Part shown: positions 42,317 to 50,922 of the stretch, piece by piece
Layout: each line of letters opens with the position of its first letter
Position numbering within the stretch: the stretch's first letter is position 1
Source of the DNA: Mesoflavibacter sp037029465
Lineage (GTDB): Bacteria > Bacteroidota > Bacteroidia > Flavobacteriales > Flavobacteriaceae
Assembly: GCF_037029465.1 (NCBI RefSeq)
Contig: NZ_JAYMEM010000026.1
Location: 585,962 to 649,961 of the forward strand
Length of the DNA: 64,000 nucleotides
Direction: 5' to 3'
Position numbers and translations under genes: made by a program
The notes under the pieces: model-generated
What the model saw: the letters and a program-made list of their open reading frames with translations, nothing else
Databases searched by the model: none
Told to the model about the DNA's origin: nothing

Positions 42317-43360
42317 TTATTGCTTAGAAAGATAAACCGCAGAAGCTGACGCTAAATTATAATCTAAAACCGGTGTAAGGTTACCTCCAGAAGAAATATT
42401 ATTGAAGGCTAAAATCTTACCATTTGCAGCTTCTGCAATATATACTGTTTCGGTCATACTATCGTATGCAACATCTACTGGGTTACCTAACATTGTGTTA
42501 GATCCTGCTACTCTTACTTGACTAGACATTGCTAACGTACCACCGTTACTTGTACTATTAAATTTATTAGAGAAGTTTGAAATTACATGAAATCCACCAT
42601 CTGATGCACTAGTTGGTGTACCACTAGCAACACCAATATCAGTTAATACCATAACATCACTATCCATATCATAAGCTAAACCATGCGTTCTTACAATTCC
42701 TTCTACTGAAATTGTTTTTGTAGCCATAACTGTAGCATCTGTAGTATTTGACAAAAAGTTATTAAACACAGCTAATTGGTCTGTAACATCTACAATTGCA
42801 TATAAATCTGAACCAGCAAATGTTATTCCCCATAATTTAAAATTAGTAGTAATTGTATTTCTTAAAGTGAAATTACTACCTGACTTTTGATAAATAAACA
42901 GTCTACCATCAGGTGTATTTGTATCACCATCTACATCACTATTATCTGCCACAACATAAAAATTACCATTAACAGCAACTTCTCTTGGACTTGTCATATC
43001 TGATGGTCCAGAAAAATCTACAGAAACCGTTGTACCTGAAGTAATCATACTTACGTTAGAAAAACCTTCTAAAGAAAGATTTGATCTTGATGCTTGAAAA
43101 ACTGCATCAGAATCTGAATCGTAGTACACACCATCTGCAGCTGTACTTACTGTAATTAAAGTTTTAGATTCTACATTTGACATATCTGACACATCAATTT
43201 CATCAATATTACCATTGGCATTATTTGATGTATAAATTTTAGTTGAAACTTCTGCCATAGGCATATCCATTCCGTTGTCATCGTCATCACTACAAGAAGT
43301 TAATGCAAATGAAGTAATTGCTAAAAGGCTTAAAAATTTAATTGTTTTTTGAGTTTTCAT
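42317..43360 (-). CDS. Lipoprotein with probable beta-propeller domain
   Basis: The 347-residue protein has a lipoprotein signal ending FALTSCSDDDD. The rest is a repeated beta pattern with blocks such as KIYTSNNANGNIDEIDVSD, FYVVADNSDVDGDTNTPDGRLFIYQK, SDLYAIVDVTDQLAVFNNF and EAANGKILAFNNISSGG, which fit blades of a beta-propeller. No enzyme motif is seen. It is probably a surface or periplasmic binding protein. The acidic stretch after the Cys is usual for exported lipoproteins of this phylum. Confidence 0.78.
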   Translation of the reverse strand: MKTQKTIKFLSLLAITSFALTSCSDDDDNGMDMPMAEVSTKIYTSNNANGNIDEIDVSDMSNVESKTLITVSTAADGVYYDSDSDAVFQASRSNLSLEGFSNVSMITSGTTVSVDFSGPSDMTSPREVAVNGNFYVVADNSDVDGDTNTPDGRLFIYQKSGSNFTLRNTITTNFKLWGITFAGSDLYAIVDVTDQLAVFNNFLSNTTDATVMATKTISVEGIVRTHGLAYDMDSDVMVLTDIGVASGTPTSASDGGFHVISNFSNKFNSTSNGGTLAMSSQVRVAGSNTMLGNPVDVAYDSMTETVYIAEAANGKILAFNNISSGGNLTPVLDYNLASASAVYLSKQ

Positions 43361-43449
43361 AATTATTTGTTGTTTTTGTTAATACGATTATACCTACGAA
43401 GTATTAATCAACCCGGTTTTAAAAAAATCACACATTAACATTTTTTAAC

Positions 43450-43486
43450 AAAAAAAGCGCCTTCAACTATTTAATTGAAAGCGCTT
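43450..43486 (-). terminator. Terminator of the kdsB-kdnB-acyltransferase operon
   Basis: AAGCGCCTTCAA (43455-43466) pairs with TTGAAAGCGCTT (43475-43486) with one mismatch; on the minus strand the stem is followed by a run of T (43450-43456 as A). It lies downstream of the acyltransferase gene. Confidence 0.75.
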
Positions 43487-43616
43487 GATTATGGTAGATT
43501 GTAGTTATTTAATGTTTCTTTTTAGGGACTTAGGAAGTTTACTTTATGTTTCATTAGCAACTACATTTAAACTAATGCAAATGCAATGCCAAACTTTTCA
43601 TTGTTAACGAATTAGA

Positions 43617-44165
43617 TTAGGAGTTTTTACTAATTTTCCCTTTAACTCCTTTAAAAAAAGACTTCATATATTTAAAATCTTCTTCTATATTATCTGTTGG
43701 ATAAAATGGTTCTGAAATTTTATTTTGTTTGTTTCCAAAATCTAATGTAAACATAATAATAGGTACATTAGCTTTTTTAGCAATGTAGTAAAAACCTGTT
43801 CGCCACTGCTCTACTTTACTTCTTGTTCCTTCTGGTGCTAGAGTTAACCTAAACTCCTCTTTATCTTCAAAAAGTTTAGCAATTGTATCTACTTTGTTTT
43901 CTTTGTTTTTTCTATCAACAGGAACGCCGCCTACAGCTTTAAAGTAGTAGCCTAATGGCCAAACAAATAGTTCTTTTTTACCTAAATAATTAGATTTTAT
44001 ATCTACTACTTTTCTTAAAAGTAGACCAATTATAAAATCAAAATTACTTGTATGTGGCGCAGAAATAAGAACTGCTTTTTTTACGGTATCTTTTGAGAAA
44101 TTGGTATTACCAACAACTTTCCAACCTAAGATTTTAAAATAAATAAACTTGGCTAACCAACGCAT
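43617..44165 (-). CDS. 1-acyl-glycerol-3-phosphate acyltransferase family protein (PlsC-like)
   Basis: The 182-residue protein has the acyltransferase motifs HTSNFD (HxxxxD, near residue 37) and APEGTRSK near 110, and no signal peptide. Such enzymes add acyl chains to lysophosphatidic acid or related lipids. The short length and lack of a membrane-anchor region suggest a soluble or peripheral relative. It starts 1 base after the kdnB stop codon and is part of the kdsB-HAD-kdnB operon, so it may act in lipid A or related surface-lipid synthesis (inference). Confidence 0.85.
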   Translation of the reverse strand: MRWLAKFIYFKILGWKVVGNTNFSKDTVKKAVLISAPHTSNFDFIIGLLLRKVVDIKSNYLGKKELFVWPLGYYFKAVGGVPVDRKNKENKVDTIAKLFEDKEEFRLTLAPEGTRSKVEQWRTGFYYIAKKANVPIIMFTLDFGNKQNKISEPFYPTDNIEEDFKYMKSFFKGVKGKISKNS

Positions 44166-44166
44166 T

Positions 44167-45249
44167 TTACATTTTTTGATATAATGCCTTTAAAACTTCT
44201 GGAGTAATTTTCTTTTTCCAGTTTTTACCAATTGCATTTTCCCACAATGGTTCTAAACTTAAAGCTACATTAATCATGGTATCAAATTCTTTATCCGTTA
44301 AGTTAGCACAAATGCCTTGAGGTAATTGTATGTCGTGCTTTTCTTTCATTTGTTTAAAAAGCTTAACACCTTCTGGGTAATATTCTTCTAAGTGGTCAAA
44401 AACTATGCAGTTACCAATACCATGTTTAACCCCTAAAAGATATCCTAAACCATAACTCATTGCATGCGCTACTCCAACTTGAGAATATGCTATACTCATA
44501 CCGCCATGCCAGCTTGCCATCATTAGTTTATCTTGAGACTCTTCTTCTGATAAGTTATCTTCTAAGAAAATTTCTTTACACAATTCAAATGCTTTTTCAC
44601 CATAGGTTTTACTAAAGGCATTTAAATACGTTCCGTTTAAAGATTCTATACAATGAACGTAACAATCCATTCCTGTATAAAACCATTGATCTTTAGGGAC
44701 ATCTTTAGTCAATTCTGGATCTAATACGACTTGATCAAATGGCGTAAAATCGCTATTAATTCCTAATTTTCGTTCTGGTCCTGTTAAAATTGTAGTTCTT
44801 GATACTTCTGCTCCTGTACCAGAAATTGTTGGTACACCAACATGATATACAGCAGGATTTTTAACTAAATCCCAACCTTGATAATCTTTAGATTCGCCAT
44901 CATTATTAAGCATAATTGCAACAGCTTTGGCAACATCCATTATACAACCGCCACCAATACCAATAATACCAGATGGACGTTCTTTATAATCTAAAATGAT
45001 TTGCTCTACCAACTGGTCTATTTGGGTTGTCTTTGGCTCTTCATCTGCTGAGACGTAAATGATTTTATCATCATAAGCTAATGGAATGCGAGATGTTAAC
45101 CATGCATTACCTTTAAAGACATCGTCTACAAAATATATAAATGGTGCGTTTCTATTTAAACGTTTAGGCTCTAAGATTTCGCCTAGCTGACTGAAACTAC
45201 CACGTCCAAATACAATTTTGGACACCATTGGAAAATTTTTATAACTCAT
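44167..45249 (-). CDS. kdnB: 3-deoxy-D-manno-octulosonate 8-oxidase (KdnB), iron-containing alcohol dehydrogenase family
   Basis: The 360-residue protein matches Shewanella KdnB closely in memory: KIVFGRGSFSQL, the IGIGGGCIMDVAKA dinucleotide loop, GVPTISGTGAEVSRT, QWFYTGMDCYVHCIESLNGTYLNAFSK, and MSIAYSQVGVAHAMSYGLGYLLGVKHGIGNC. Metal-ligand His residues are in these blocks. KdnB oxidises C8 of Kdo before the aminotransferase KdnA makes 8-amino-Kdo for lipopolysaccharide. kdnA is not in this window. It lies in an operon with kdsB and a HAD hydrolase. Confidence 0.9.
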   Translation of the reverse strand: MSYKNFPMVSKIVFGRGSFSQLGEILEPKRLNRNAPFIYFVDDVFKGNAWLTSRIPLAYDDKIIYVSADEEPKTTQIDQLVEQIILDYKERPSGIIGIGGGCIMDVAKAVAIMLNNDGESKDYQGWDLVKNPAVYHVGVPTISGTGAEVSRTTILTGPERKLGINSDFTPFDQVVLDPELTKDVPKDQWFYTGMDCYVHCIESLNGTYLNAFSKTYGEKAFELCKEIFLEDNLSEEESQDKLMMASWHGGMSIAYSQVGVAHAMSYGLGYLLGVKHGIGNCIVFDHLEEYYPEGVKLFKQMKEKHDIQLPQGICANLTDKEFDTMINVALSLEPLWENAIGKNWKKKITPEVLKALYQKM

Positions 45250-45288
45250 TGACTTATTTCTGTTTCAAAAATATAGTTTTTTTATAAA

Positions 45289-45993
45289 CTAATTTAACAA
45301 CTCAGGCAATTCTAACAAACTATTAACGGTATGATATTGCTCTGATTGATTTTTATTTACATTAACTTCTTCATGAGCCCAAGTGGTATGAAATGGGACA
45401 TGAATAGCTTTTGATTTTATATTAATTAACGGTAATATATCTGATTTTAAAGAGTTTCCTACCATTAAAAATTCGGTTGGATTAATATCTAAGTGATTTA
45501 ATAATTTAGAATAATTTGCTTCTTTTTTATCACTTAATACTTCGATATGATGAAAATAATCTAACAATCCAGATTTTTCAAGTTTACGTTCTTGATCTAA
45601 TAAATCGCCTTTTGTAGCAACAATTAATTTGTATTTAGATGAAAGTTTTTGCAAAACTTCTTCTACGCCATCTAAAAGCTCTACATCTTTATTAATCATA
45701 TCTTTTCCTATCTCTAATATTTTTGACATGACTTTATTAGAGACTGTTCCATTTGATAATTCTATAGCCATTTCGACCATAGATAATACAAAACCTTTTA
45801 CACCATAACCATAAACAGGAAGATTTTTCATTTCCATTTTAAATAGTTCTTGGTCTATTTTATTAGGTGTTTCAAACTGGCTTAAAAGCTTTGCAAACTC
45901 TTGTTCTGCATCTCTAAAATAGGTTTCGTTAACCCAAAGCGTATCATCTGCGTCAAAACCAATTACTTTTATGTTGTTGTAATTTATTTCCAT
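45289..45993 (-). CDS. HAD family hydrolase
   Basis: The 234-residue phosphatase-fold protein has all four HAD motifs: DADDT (motif I, near residue 15), VATKGD (II), the Lys in LSDKKEANY (III) and VGNSLKSDI (IV). It has a helical cap between motifs I and II, unlike the capless KdsC. It is translated from the end of kdsB, overlapping by 10 bases, which strongly ties it to the Kdo pathway, although the substrate is not known. Confidence 0.88.
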   Translation of the reverse strand: MEINYNNIKVIGFDADDTLWVNETYFRDAEQEFAKLLSQFETPNKIDQELFKMEMKNLPVYGYGVKGFVLSMVEMAIELSNGTVSNKVMSKILEIGKDMINKDVELLDGVEEVLQKLSSKYKLIVATKGDLLDQERKLEKSGLLDYFHHIEVLSDKKEANYSKLLNHLDINPTEFLMVGNSLKSDILPLINIKSKAIHVPFHTTWAHEEVNVNKNQSEQYHTVNSLLELPELLN

Positions 45994-46712
45994 AGCTTTT
46001 TTGCACGTTCAAGGTCTTCTGGTGTATCAATTTCTACTCCTTGTACATTAGTTTCGACCATTTTAATTTTTTTTCCGTATTCTAAATATCTTAGTTGTTC
46101 TAGTTTTTCTGATGCTTCTAGTGTTAACATAGGAAAATGATAAAAATCTAATAACGCTTGTTTTCTAAATGCATAAACACCTTTGTGTTTGTAGTATTTT
46201 ACGTTAACATTTTCATCTCTAGGATAAGGAATTGGACTTCTTGAAAAATAAAGCGCTAGGTTATTTTTGTCTAAAACTACTTTTACAGTATTAGGATTTT
46301 TAATTTCTTCTTTATCTTTAATATGTACCATTAAAGACGCTAAATCTATTTCTTTATTTGGATCGTTTTTAAAAACATTTATTAATTTTTTCAAGGAATC
46401 AACTTCTGTAAAAGGCTCGTCTCCTTGTACGTTAACTACTATATCTACATCTAAATTTTCTACCGCTTCTGCTATCCTATCACTTCCACATTGATGTTCT
46501 TTTTTACTCATCATAACATTACCATCAATATGTTTTATTTCGTCATAAATAATTTGACTATCTGTTACAACTAACACATCGTCAAACAAATTGGTGTTAA
46601 CTGTAGCTTCATAGGTACGTGTAATTACTGGTTTTCCGTTAAGGTCTTGCATAAGTTTACCGGGAAAACGAGAAGCACTGTAACGTGCTGGTATCATGGC
46701 AATGATTTTCAT
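45984..46712 (-). CDS. kdsB: CMP-Kdo (or CMP-8-amino-Kdo) synthetase
   Basis: The 242-residue enzyme activates Kdo or 8-amino-Kdo as the CMP sugar for lipopolysaccharide inner-core assembly. Markers are the N-terminal IPARYSASRFPGKLMQDLNGKPVI, VNVQGDEPF near 94 and the C-terminal GVEIDTPEDLERAKKL. With kdnB in the same operon, the CMP-8-amino-Kdo activity known from Shewanella KdsB is plausible. It is the first gene of the operon. Confidence 0.94.
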   Translation of the reverse strand: MKIIAMIPARYSASRFPGKLMQDLNGKPVITRTYEATVNTNLFDDVLVVTDSQIIYDEIKHIDGNVMMSKKEHQCGSDRIAEAVENLDVDIVVNVQGDEPFTEVDSLKKLINVFKNDPNKEIDLASLMVHIKDKEEIKNPNTVKVVLDKNNLALYFSRSPIPYPRDENVNVKYYKHKGVYAFRKQALLDFYHFPMLTLEASEKLEQLRYLEYGKKIKMVETNVQGVEIDTPEDLERAKKLWK

Positions 46713-46777
46713 ATTTTATTTTGAAAAATTACTATTCAAAAATAGTCTATTAATGTTAATTATTGGTAGGTATTGCT

Positions 46778-48205
46778 TTAATTTTCTTCGAAAAATTCGT
46801 CTTTAAAACCTATTAAATACAGTTTTTCTTTAGCTCTGGTTACTGCTGTGTATAGCCAACGTAGGTAATCGCGATCAATCCCATTTGGTAGATAAGGTTG
46901 TTCTACAAAAACAGTGTTCCATTGTCCTCCTTGCGATTTATGGCAAGTAATGGCGTAAGAAAACTTAACTTGAAGAGCATTAAAATGTGGGTTATTCTTG
47001 ATTTTTAGGAACTTTTTATAGTTACTCGTTTCATCTTCATAATCTTTTTGTACTTCTTCATAAAGTTTATTTGATTCTTCATAAGATAAAGATGGTGTTT
47101 CGGCAGTTATCGTATCTAAAAGTAAAACGGTTTCAAAAGGTTTCATTTTTGGGTAATCTACCATTTTTACTTTTACTTCTGCAAATTTAAAACCATATAA
47201 TTCTTTAAAACTGAAGATTTCTAAGACTTCAATAATATCTCCGTTAGCTATAAAACCTGCTTCGGTATTTGGCTTTATCCAAAAATAATTGTTTTTAACT
47301 ACCATTAGATAATCTCCTGCAGCAAGTTCGTTTTCACTAAATAGAATTCGGCTTCTAATTTGTTGATTATATAAATTAGCACGTTTATTACTTCTAACAA
47401 TAATGCTAGTTTCTTCATACCCTAAAGTGCTGTAAGCATCGTTTATGGCATCCATTATCTCATAACCATCAACTAACCTAACTATATCTTTAAAAGGTTT
47501 TAAATTAAATTTAAAACTTTCAAAAAACTCGTCTGCTAGCGCTTCTCTTAATAAAGTTGCATTTTCTAAGATCCCAGAATCTAAACCTTGACGTGTAACT
47601 TCATCTAACTCCATTTTTGTAACAGATTTGTTATAGTTTAGATTTAGTGTGTTTTCATTTAAAGCTGGACTTAAATCTAACTTTACTGGAGGCAACTGTG
47701 CTGTATCACCAATTAAAAGTAACTTACATTTATGTCCTTGGTATACATACTGCATTAAATCGTCTAACAAAGACCCGTTAGCATATAATTTTGAGTCGTT
47801 TGGTGTGTCTGGTATCATAGACGCTTCGTCTACAATAAATATGGTGTTTTTATGTTTGTTTGGTTGTAAAACAAAATTAACGCCACCACCTTTATTTTTT
47901 TTAGGAAAATATATTTTTTTATGAATTGTAAAGGCTTCTTTTTTTGAGTAATTAGATATCACTTTTGCTGCTCTACCTGTTGGAGCCATTAAGACTGCAC
48001 TTTTTTTTGCTTTCCATAAATTAGTTACAATAGTACCTATAATTGTTGTTTTTCCTGTACCGGCGTAACCTTTTAATAAAAAAACGCTATCTGTAGTATC
48101 TTTAAAAATAAATTCTGAAAGTTGTAAAAGTAAAATGTCTTGTTTTGCGGTTGGTTTAAATGGAAATTGCTGTTTTATAAGGGAATAAAATTCTGAACTA
48201 GTCAT
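46778..48205 (-). CDS. RecD-like ATP-dependent DNA helicase
   Basis: The 475-residue superfamily 1 helicase has Walker A GYAGTGKTT at residues 46-54, Walker B/DEAS-type motif FIVDEASM near 125, LLIGDTAQLPPV near 160, and the UvrD-type C-terminal segment YAITCHKSQGGQWNTVFVEQP ending LYTAVTRAKEKLYLIG. It is shorter than RecD and has no RecB or RecC genes nearby, so it is a stand-alone helicase as found in many flavobacteria. It diverges from the gene at 48331. Confidence 0.92.
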   Translation of the reverse strand: MTSSEFYSLIKQQFPFKPTAKQDILLLQLSEFIFKDTTDSVFLLKGYAGTGKTTIIGTIVTNLWKAKKSAVLMAPTGRAAKVISNYSKKEAFTIHKKIYFPKKNKGGGVNFVLQPNKHKNTIFIVDEASMIPDTPNDSKLYANGSLLDDLMQYVYQGHKCKLLLIGDTAQLPPVKLDLSPALNENTLNLNYNKSVTKMELDEVTRQGLDSGILENATLLREALADEFFESFKFNLKPFKDIVRLVDGYEIMDAINDAYSTLGYEETSIIVRSNKRANLYNQQIRSRILFSENELAAGDYLMVVKNNYFWIKPNTEAGFIANGDIIEVLEIFSFKELYGFKFAEVKVKMVDYPKMKPFETVLLLDTITAETPSLSYEESNKLYEEVQKDYEDETSNYKKFLKIKNNPHFNALQVKFSYAITCHKSQGGQWNTVFVEQPYLPNGIDRDYLRWLYTAVTRAKEKLYLIGFKDEFFEEN

Positions 48206-48288
48206 TAAGGCACAAGGTTTAAAAACTTTTTCTCAAATATATAAATCATTTTTACCAACAAATGGTTTTTACGAATAAAAAAAAATTG

Positions 48289-48296
48289 TAGATTTG
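48289..48296 (+). promoter_or_regulatory. Promoter element of the 48331 gene
   Basis: TAGATTTG matches TAnnTTTG 34 bases before the start codon. No clear upstream TTTG at the expected spacing. Confidence 0.45.
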
Positions 48297-48330
48297 TCAC
48301 TGACCTTAATTATATTTTAATAAAAACACT

Positions 48331-49071
48331 ATGCTAAATTTAATATTAATTATTATTGGTGCCATTCTTTTAACCTTTGCAATTGTATGGCTAATTGACA
48401 AATATTTACCTTCAAAAGTAAAACCTGTAATTGTAATTGCACTTTGGGCTTTAATTATCCTTTTAGGTTACTTAACTTTTGACTCTGTTTATGGAGAAAT
48501 TAAATTTAATCAATTAAAAGTAAAGCGTTATGCTGCTGCAATTGAAAAATTAAAAGACATTAGAGATTCTGAATTAGCATACAGAGAAGTAAACGGAAAG
48601 TTTACAAAAAGCTACGATACTTTAATTAAGTTTATTGAAAATGGTCAATTTACAATTATAGAAAGACGCGACTCTAGTGTTGTTGACGAAGAAAGAACCA
48701 AGGCTTATGGTGGTGTAGAAATGTTTAAAGATATTGTAATTACAGATACTATTGGATACGTGCCTGTAAAAGATAGTTTATTTAAAACTTCTACTAGATA
48801 CAAAACAATGATGGAAGTACCAAACGCTAAACCTGGTACTAAATTTACTTTAAATGCAGGAGAGCTAACAGATGGAGATAATAAAATACCTGTATTTGAA
48901 GCATTTGTTAAAAAAGACGATTTATTATTTGACCAACCTAAAGATTTAGTTTCTAAAGAAAAAGAAGTATTATCTGTAGAAGGTGTTAACGGAGATGCTT
49001 TACGTGTTGGGTCTATGGACGAAGTTAAAACAGTAGGAAACTGGCCAAAAACTTATGGCAATAACGAATAA
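48331..49071 (+). CDS. Membrane-anchored protein of unknown function
   Basis: The 246-residue protein has two N-terminal membrane helices (about 3-22 and 33-48), then a soluble part starting YGEIKFNQLKVKRYAAAIEKLKDIRDSELAYREVNGKF. The region after the helices resembles the start of type IV pilin-like or GspG-like segments in that short helix-plus-strand proteins are read from one end, but I would not name a family. It is the first of three overlapping genes that end in rsmD. Confidence 0.75.
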   Translation: MLNLILIIIGAILLTFAIVWLIDKYLPSKVKPVIVIALWALIILLGYLTFDSVYGEIKFNQLKVKRYAAAIEKLKDIRDSELAYREVNGKFTKSYDTLIKFIENGQFTIIERRDSSVVDEERTKAYGGVEMFKDIVITDTIGYVPVKDSLFKTSTRYKTMMEVPNAKPGTKFTLNAGELTDGDNKIPVFEAFVKKDDLLFDQPKDLVSKEKEVLSVEGVNGDALRVGSMDEVKTVGNWPKTYGNNE

Positions 49072-49873
49072 TACACATAATATTTTAACCAACCTAGAAC
49101 TGTCCATTCAACTAAGTTTGAGTGGACTTTCTTTTTGTATCCTAAACACAGATACAAATACCATCACTTATCTACAACATGTAGATTTTTCTAAAAAAAC
49201 ACCATCAGACTTATTAGACGCTGTAAAGCATGAGTTTAATACAAATTCTAATCTGCAACAAAACTTTAATAAGTTAACCGTTATACATGAAAACGAATGG
49301 TCTACTCTAGTCCCAAAACCTTTGTTTAACGAAGACAACTTAGCAGACTATTTAAAATTTAACACCAAAATTTTAAAGACTGATTTTATCACTTTTGATG
49401 ATATTAATCAAAATGATAGTGTCAATGTTTATGTGCCATTTACAAACATAAACAATTACTTATTTGACAAGTTTGGAAGCTTTACTTACAAACACTTTTC
49501 TACAGTATTAATAGAGCAATTATTGACTTTAGAAAAGAATAACAATACTTCTAAAGTATACGTAAATGTTAATACAGAAAGCTTCGAGGTTATTGCATTT
49601 AATACAGGTAAATTAACACTTTACAACACATTTAATTATCAAACTAAAGAAGATTTTGTCTACTATTTACTTTTTACTTTTGAGCAATTACAACTTAATC
49701 CAGAAACTGTAGAGCTTGTCTTTTTAGGCAATTTAAATAAAGAACATCCTATTTATAAAATAGCTTACAAATATGTAAGACATGTTAGTTTTGGTAATAG
49801 ATTTGACACTTTCGCTTTCGCGGAAAAACCAACATACAGCTATTCTAATTTCACTTTATTAAAAAGTTTTTAA
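49055..49873 (+). CDS. DUF3822 family protein
   Basis: The 272-residue protein matches DUF3822, a Bacteroidota-specific family with an actin-like/ASKHA-type fold pattern: LSIQLSLSGLSFCILN at the start, YVPFTNINNYLFDKFGSFTYKHFSTVLI near 127, and KVYVNVNTESFEVIAFNTGKLTLYNTF near 168. It overlaps the preceding gene by 17 bases and the rsmD start by 1 base, so all three are translationally coupled. The role is unknown; the neighbour suggests a link to ribosome maturation. The bases at 49811-49825 carry a CGCTTTCGCGGAA repeat. Confidence 0.85.
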   Translation: MAITNNTHNILTNLELSIQLSLSGLSFCILNTDTNTITYLQHVDFSKKTPSDLLDAVKHEFNTNSNLQQNFNKLTVIHENEWSTLVPKPLFNEDNLADYLKFNTKILKTDFITFDDINQNDSVNVYVPFTNINNYLFDKFGSFTYKHFSTVLIEQLLTLEKNNNTSKVYVNVNTESFEVIAFNTGKLTLYNTFNYQTKEDFVYYLLFTFEQLQLNPETVELVFLGNLNKEHPIYKIAYKYVRHVSFGNRFDTFAFAEKPTYSYSNFTLLKSF

Positions 49874-50421
49874 TGCGAATTATATCTGGAAAATACAAAG
49901 GACGAAAGATAGTTGCACCAAAAAAACTACCCGTTAGACCAACAACAGATATGGCTAAAGAAGCCTTATTTAACATCTTAAATAATCAATATTATTTTGA
50001 TGAAATTTCTGTTTTAGATTTATTTGCTGGTACGGGTAATATCAGTTACGAATTTGCATCACGAGGTACCGAAAACATTACCTGCGTTGATCAAAATTAT
50101 GGTTGTATAAAATACATTAATGAAACTGCTGAAAGTTTTGAAATGTCTATCAACACCATTAAAAGTGATGTATTTAGTTTTTTAGAAAATCATCAACAAT
50201 CGTACACCATTATTTTTGCAGATCCACCATATGAATTTCCAGTGGAAGAATTTGCAAAAATCCCAGAATTAGTCTTTCAAAATAACCTATTAGAAGACAA
50301 TGGACTTTTAATTTTAGAACACTCTAAACATACCGACTTATCAGGTCTAGCGCAGTATTCTCATTCTAAAAGTTATGGCGGTAATATGTTCAGTTTTTTT
50401 GAACTGACAGAAGAAGAGTAA
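49873..50421 (+). CDS. rsmD: 16S rRNA (guanine966-N2) methyltransferase
   Basis: The 182-residue SAM-dependent enzyme has RIISGKYKGRKI at the start, the SAM loop LDLFAGTGNISYEFASRG near 54, and the catalytic DPPYEFP near 116. It methylates G966 of 16S rRNA in E. coli. The ATG overlaps the TAA of the DUF3822 gene (TAATG). A dispersed repeat element and a bidirectional terminator follow. Confidence 0.93.
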   Translation: MRIISGKYKGRKIVAPKKLPVRPTTDMAKEALFNILNNQYYFDEISVLDLFAGTGNISYEFASRGTENITCVDQNYGCIKYINETAESFEMSINTIKSDVFSFLENHQQSYTIIFADPPYEFPVEEFAKIPELVFQNNLLEDNGLLILEHSKHTDLSGLAQYSHSKSYGGNMFSFFELTEEE

Positions 50422-50433
50422 TATGAAACCAAT

Positions 50434-50490
50434 TTATCATTCCGAGGAATCTCATCCTTATGTGATTTCTCACTTTGTTCGAAATGACAA
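50434..50490. repeat. Small dispersed inverted-repeat element (copy C, after rsmD)
   Basis: The left half is TTATCATTCCGAGGAATCTC (50434-50453) with palindrome ATTCC-GA-GGAAT. The right half ends GAAATGACAA (50481-50490), with ATTTC (50465-50469) paired to GAAAT (50481-50485). The tips TTATCATTC and GAAATGACAA are inverted and match the TTGTCATTC tag of copies A and B. Confidence 0.7.
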
Positions 50491-50522
50491 AAAATAAAAA
50501 ACCACCTCAAAAAAGGTGGTTT
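50491..50522. terminator. Bidirectional terminator between rsmD and RNase P RNA
   Basis: AAACCACCT (50499-50507) pairs with AGGTGGTTT (50514-50522). On the minus strand the stem is followed by a T-rich stretch (A run at 50491-50500), so it ends rnpB well; on the plus strand TTTC follows for rsmD. Confidence 0.85.
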
Positions 50523-50533
50523 CTTTATAAAAT

Positions 50534-50874
50534 AGTAAATCTATAAGCCGGATTCTGTACGCAAAAGCGTCCTTATCATTTATCTGAATGTGCTGTTACC
50601 AACACACTTTAGCTACCTACCCTTTAACATCGCACGTGCAGCGCTCAAACGTTAATATACATGGTATTGCACCTTATAGAGTTTACCTGATTTCACTACA
50701 GCATGACCTGTACATTCTTTCTGTTGCACTTTTCCTCACCTTTCGGCGGATGGCTGTTAACCACTATAATTGCACTATAGTGTCCGGACTTTCCTCTAAA
50801 TTCTCGCGAAAGTGGGAATCTCAAAAAAAGAGAAACCCAACAAAGTTGAGTTTTTAGCGATAAGGCGATTTACT
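50534..50874 (-). ncRNA. rnpB: RNase P RNA
   Basis: Read on the minus strand, the catalytic RNA that trims tRNA 5' ends begins at about 50874 with AGTAAATC and ends at about 50534 with GATTTACT, which pair to make helix P1. The universally conserved GAGGAAAGTCCGGACAC of P4 and the closing ACAGAATCCGGCTTAT are both present, and GGTAGGTAGCTAAAG-type and AACAGC-type core parts fit between. Length is about 341 bases, usual for type A. Ends are set from P1 pairing and could be off by several bases. Confidence 0.93.
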
Positions 50875-50922
50875 GGAGCAAAATTACGATAAACTAATTT
50901 ATGAGCATATACGAAACGATAA

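Noticed and set aside
50588..50857. Open frame of 89 codons on the plus strand
   Set aside because: It lies inside the RNase P RNA, whose conserved core motifs are clear on the minus strand.
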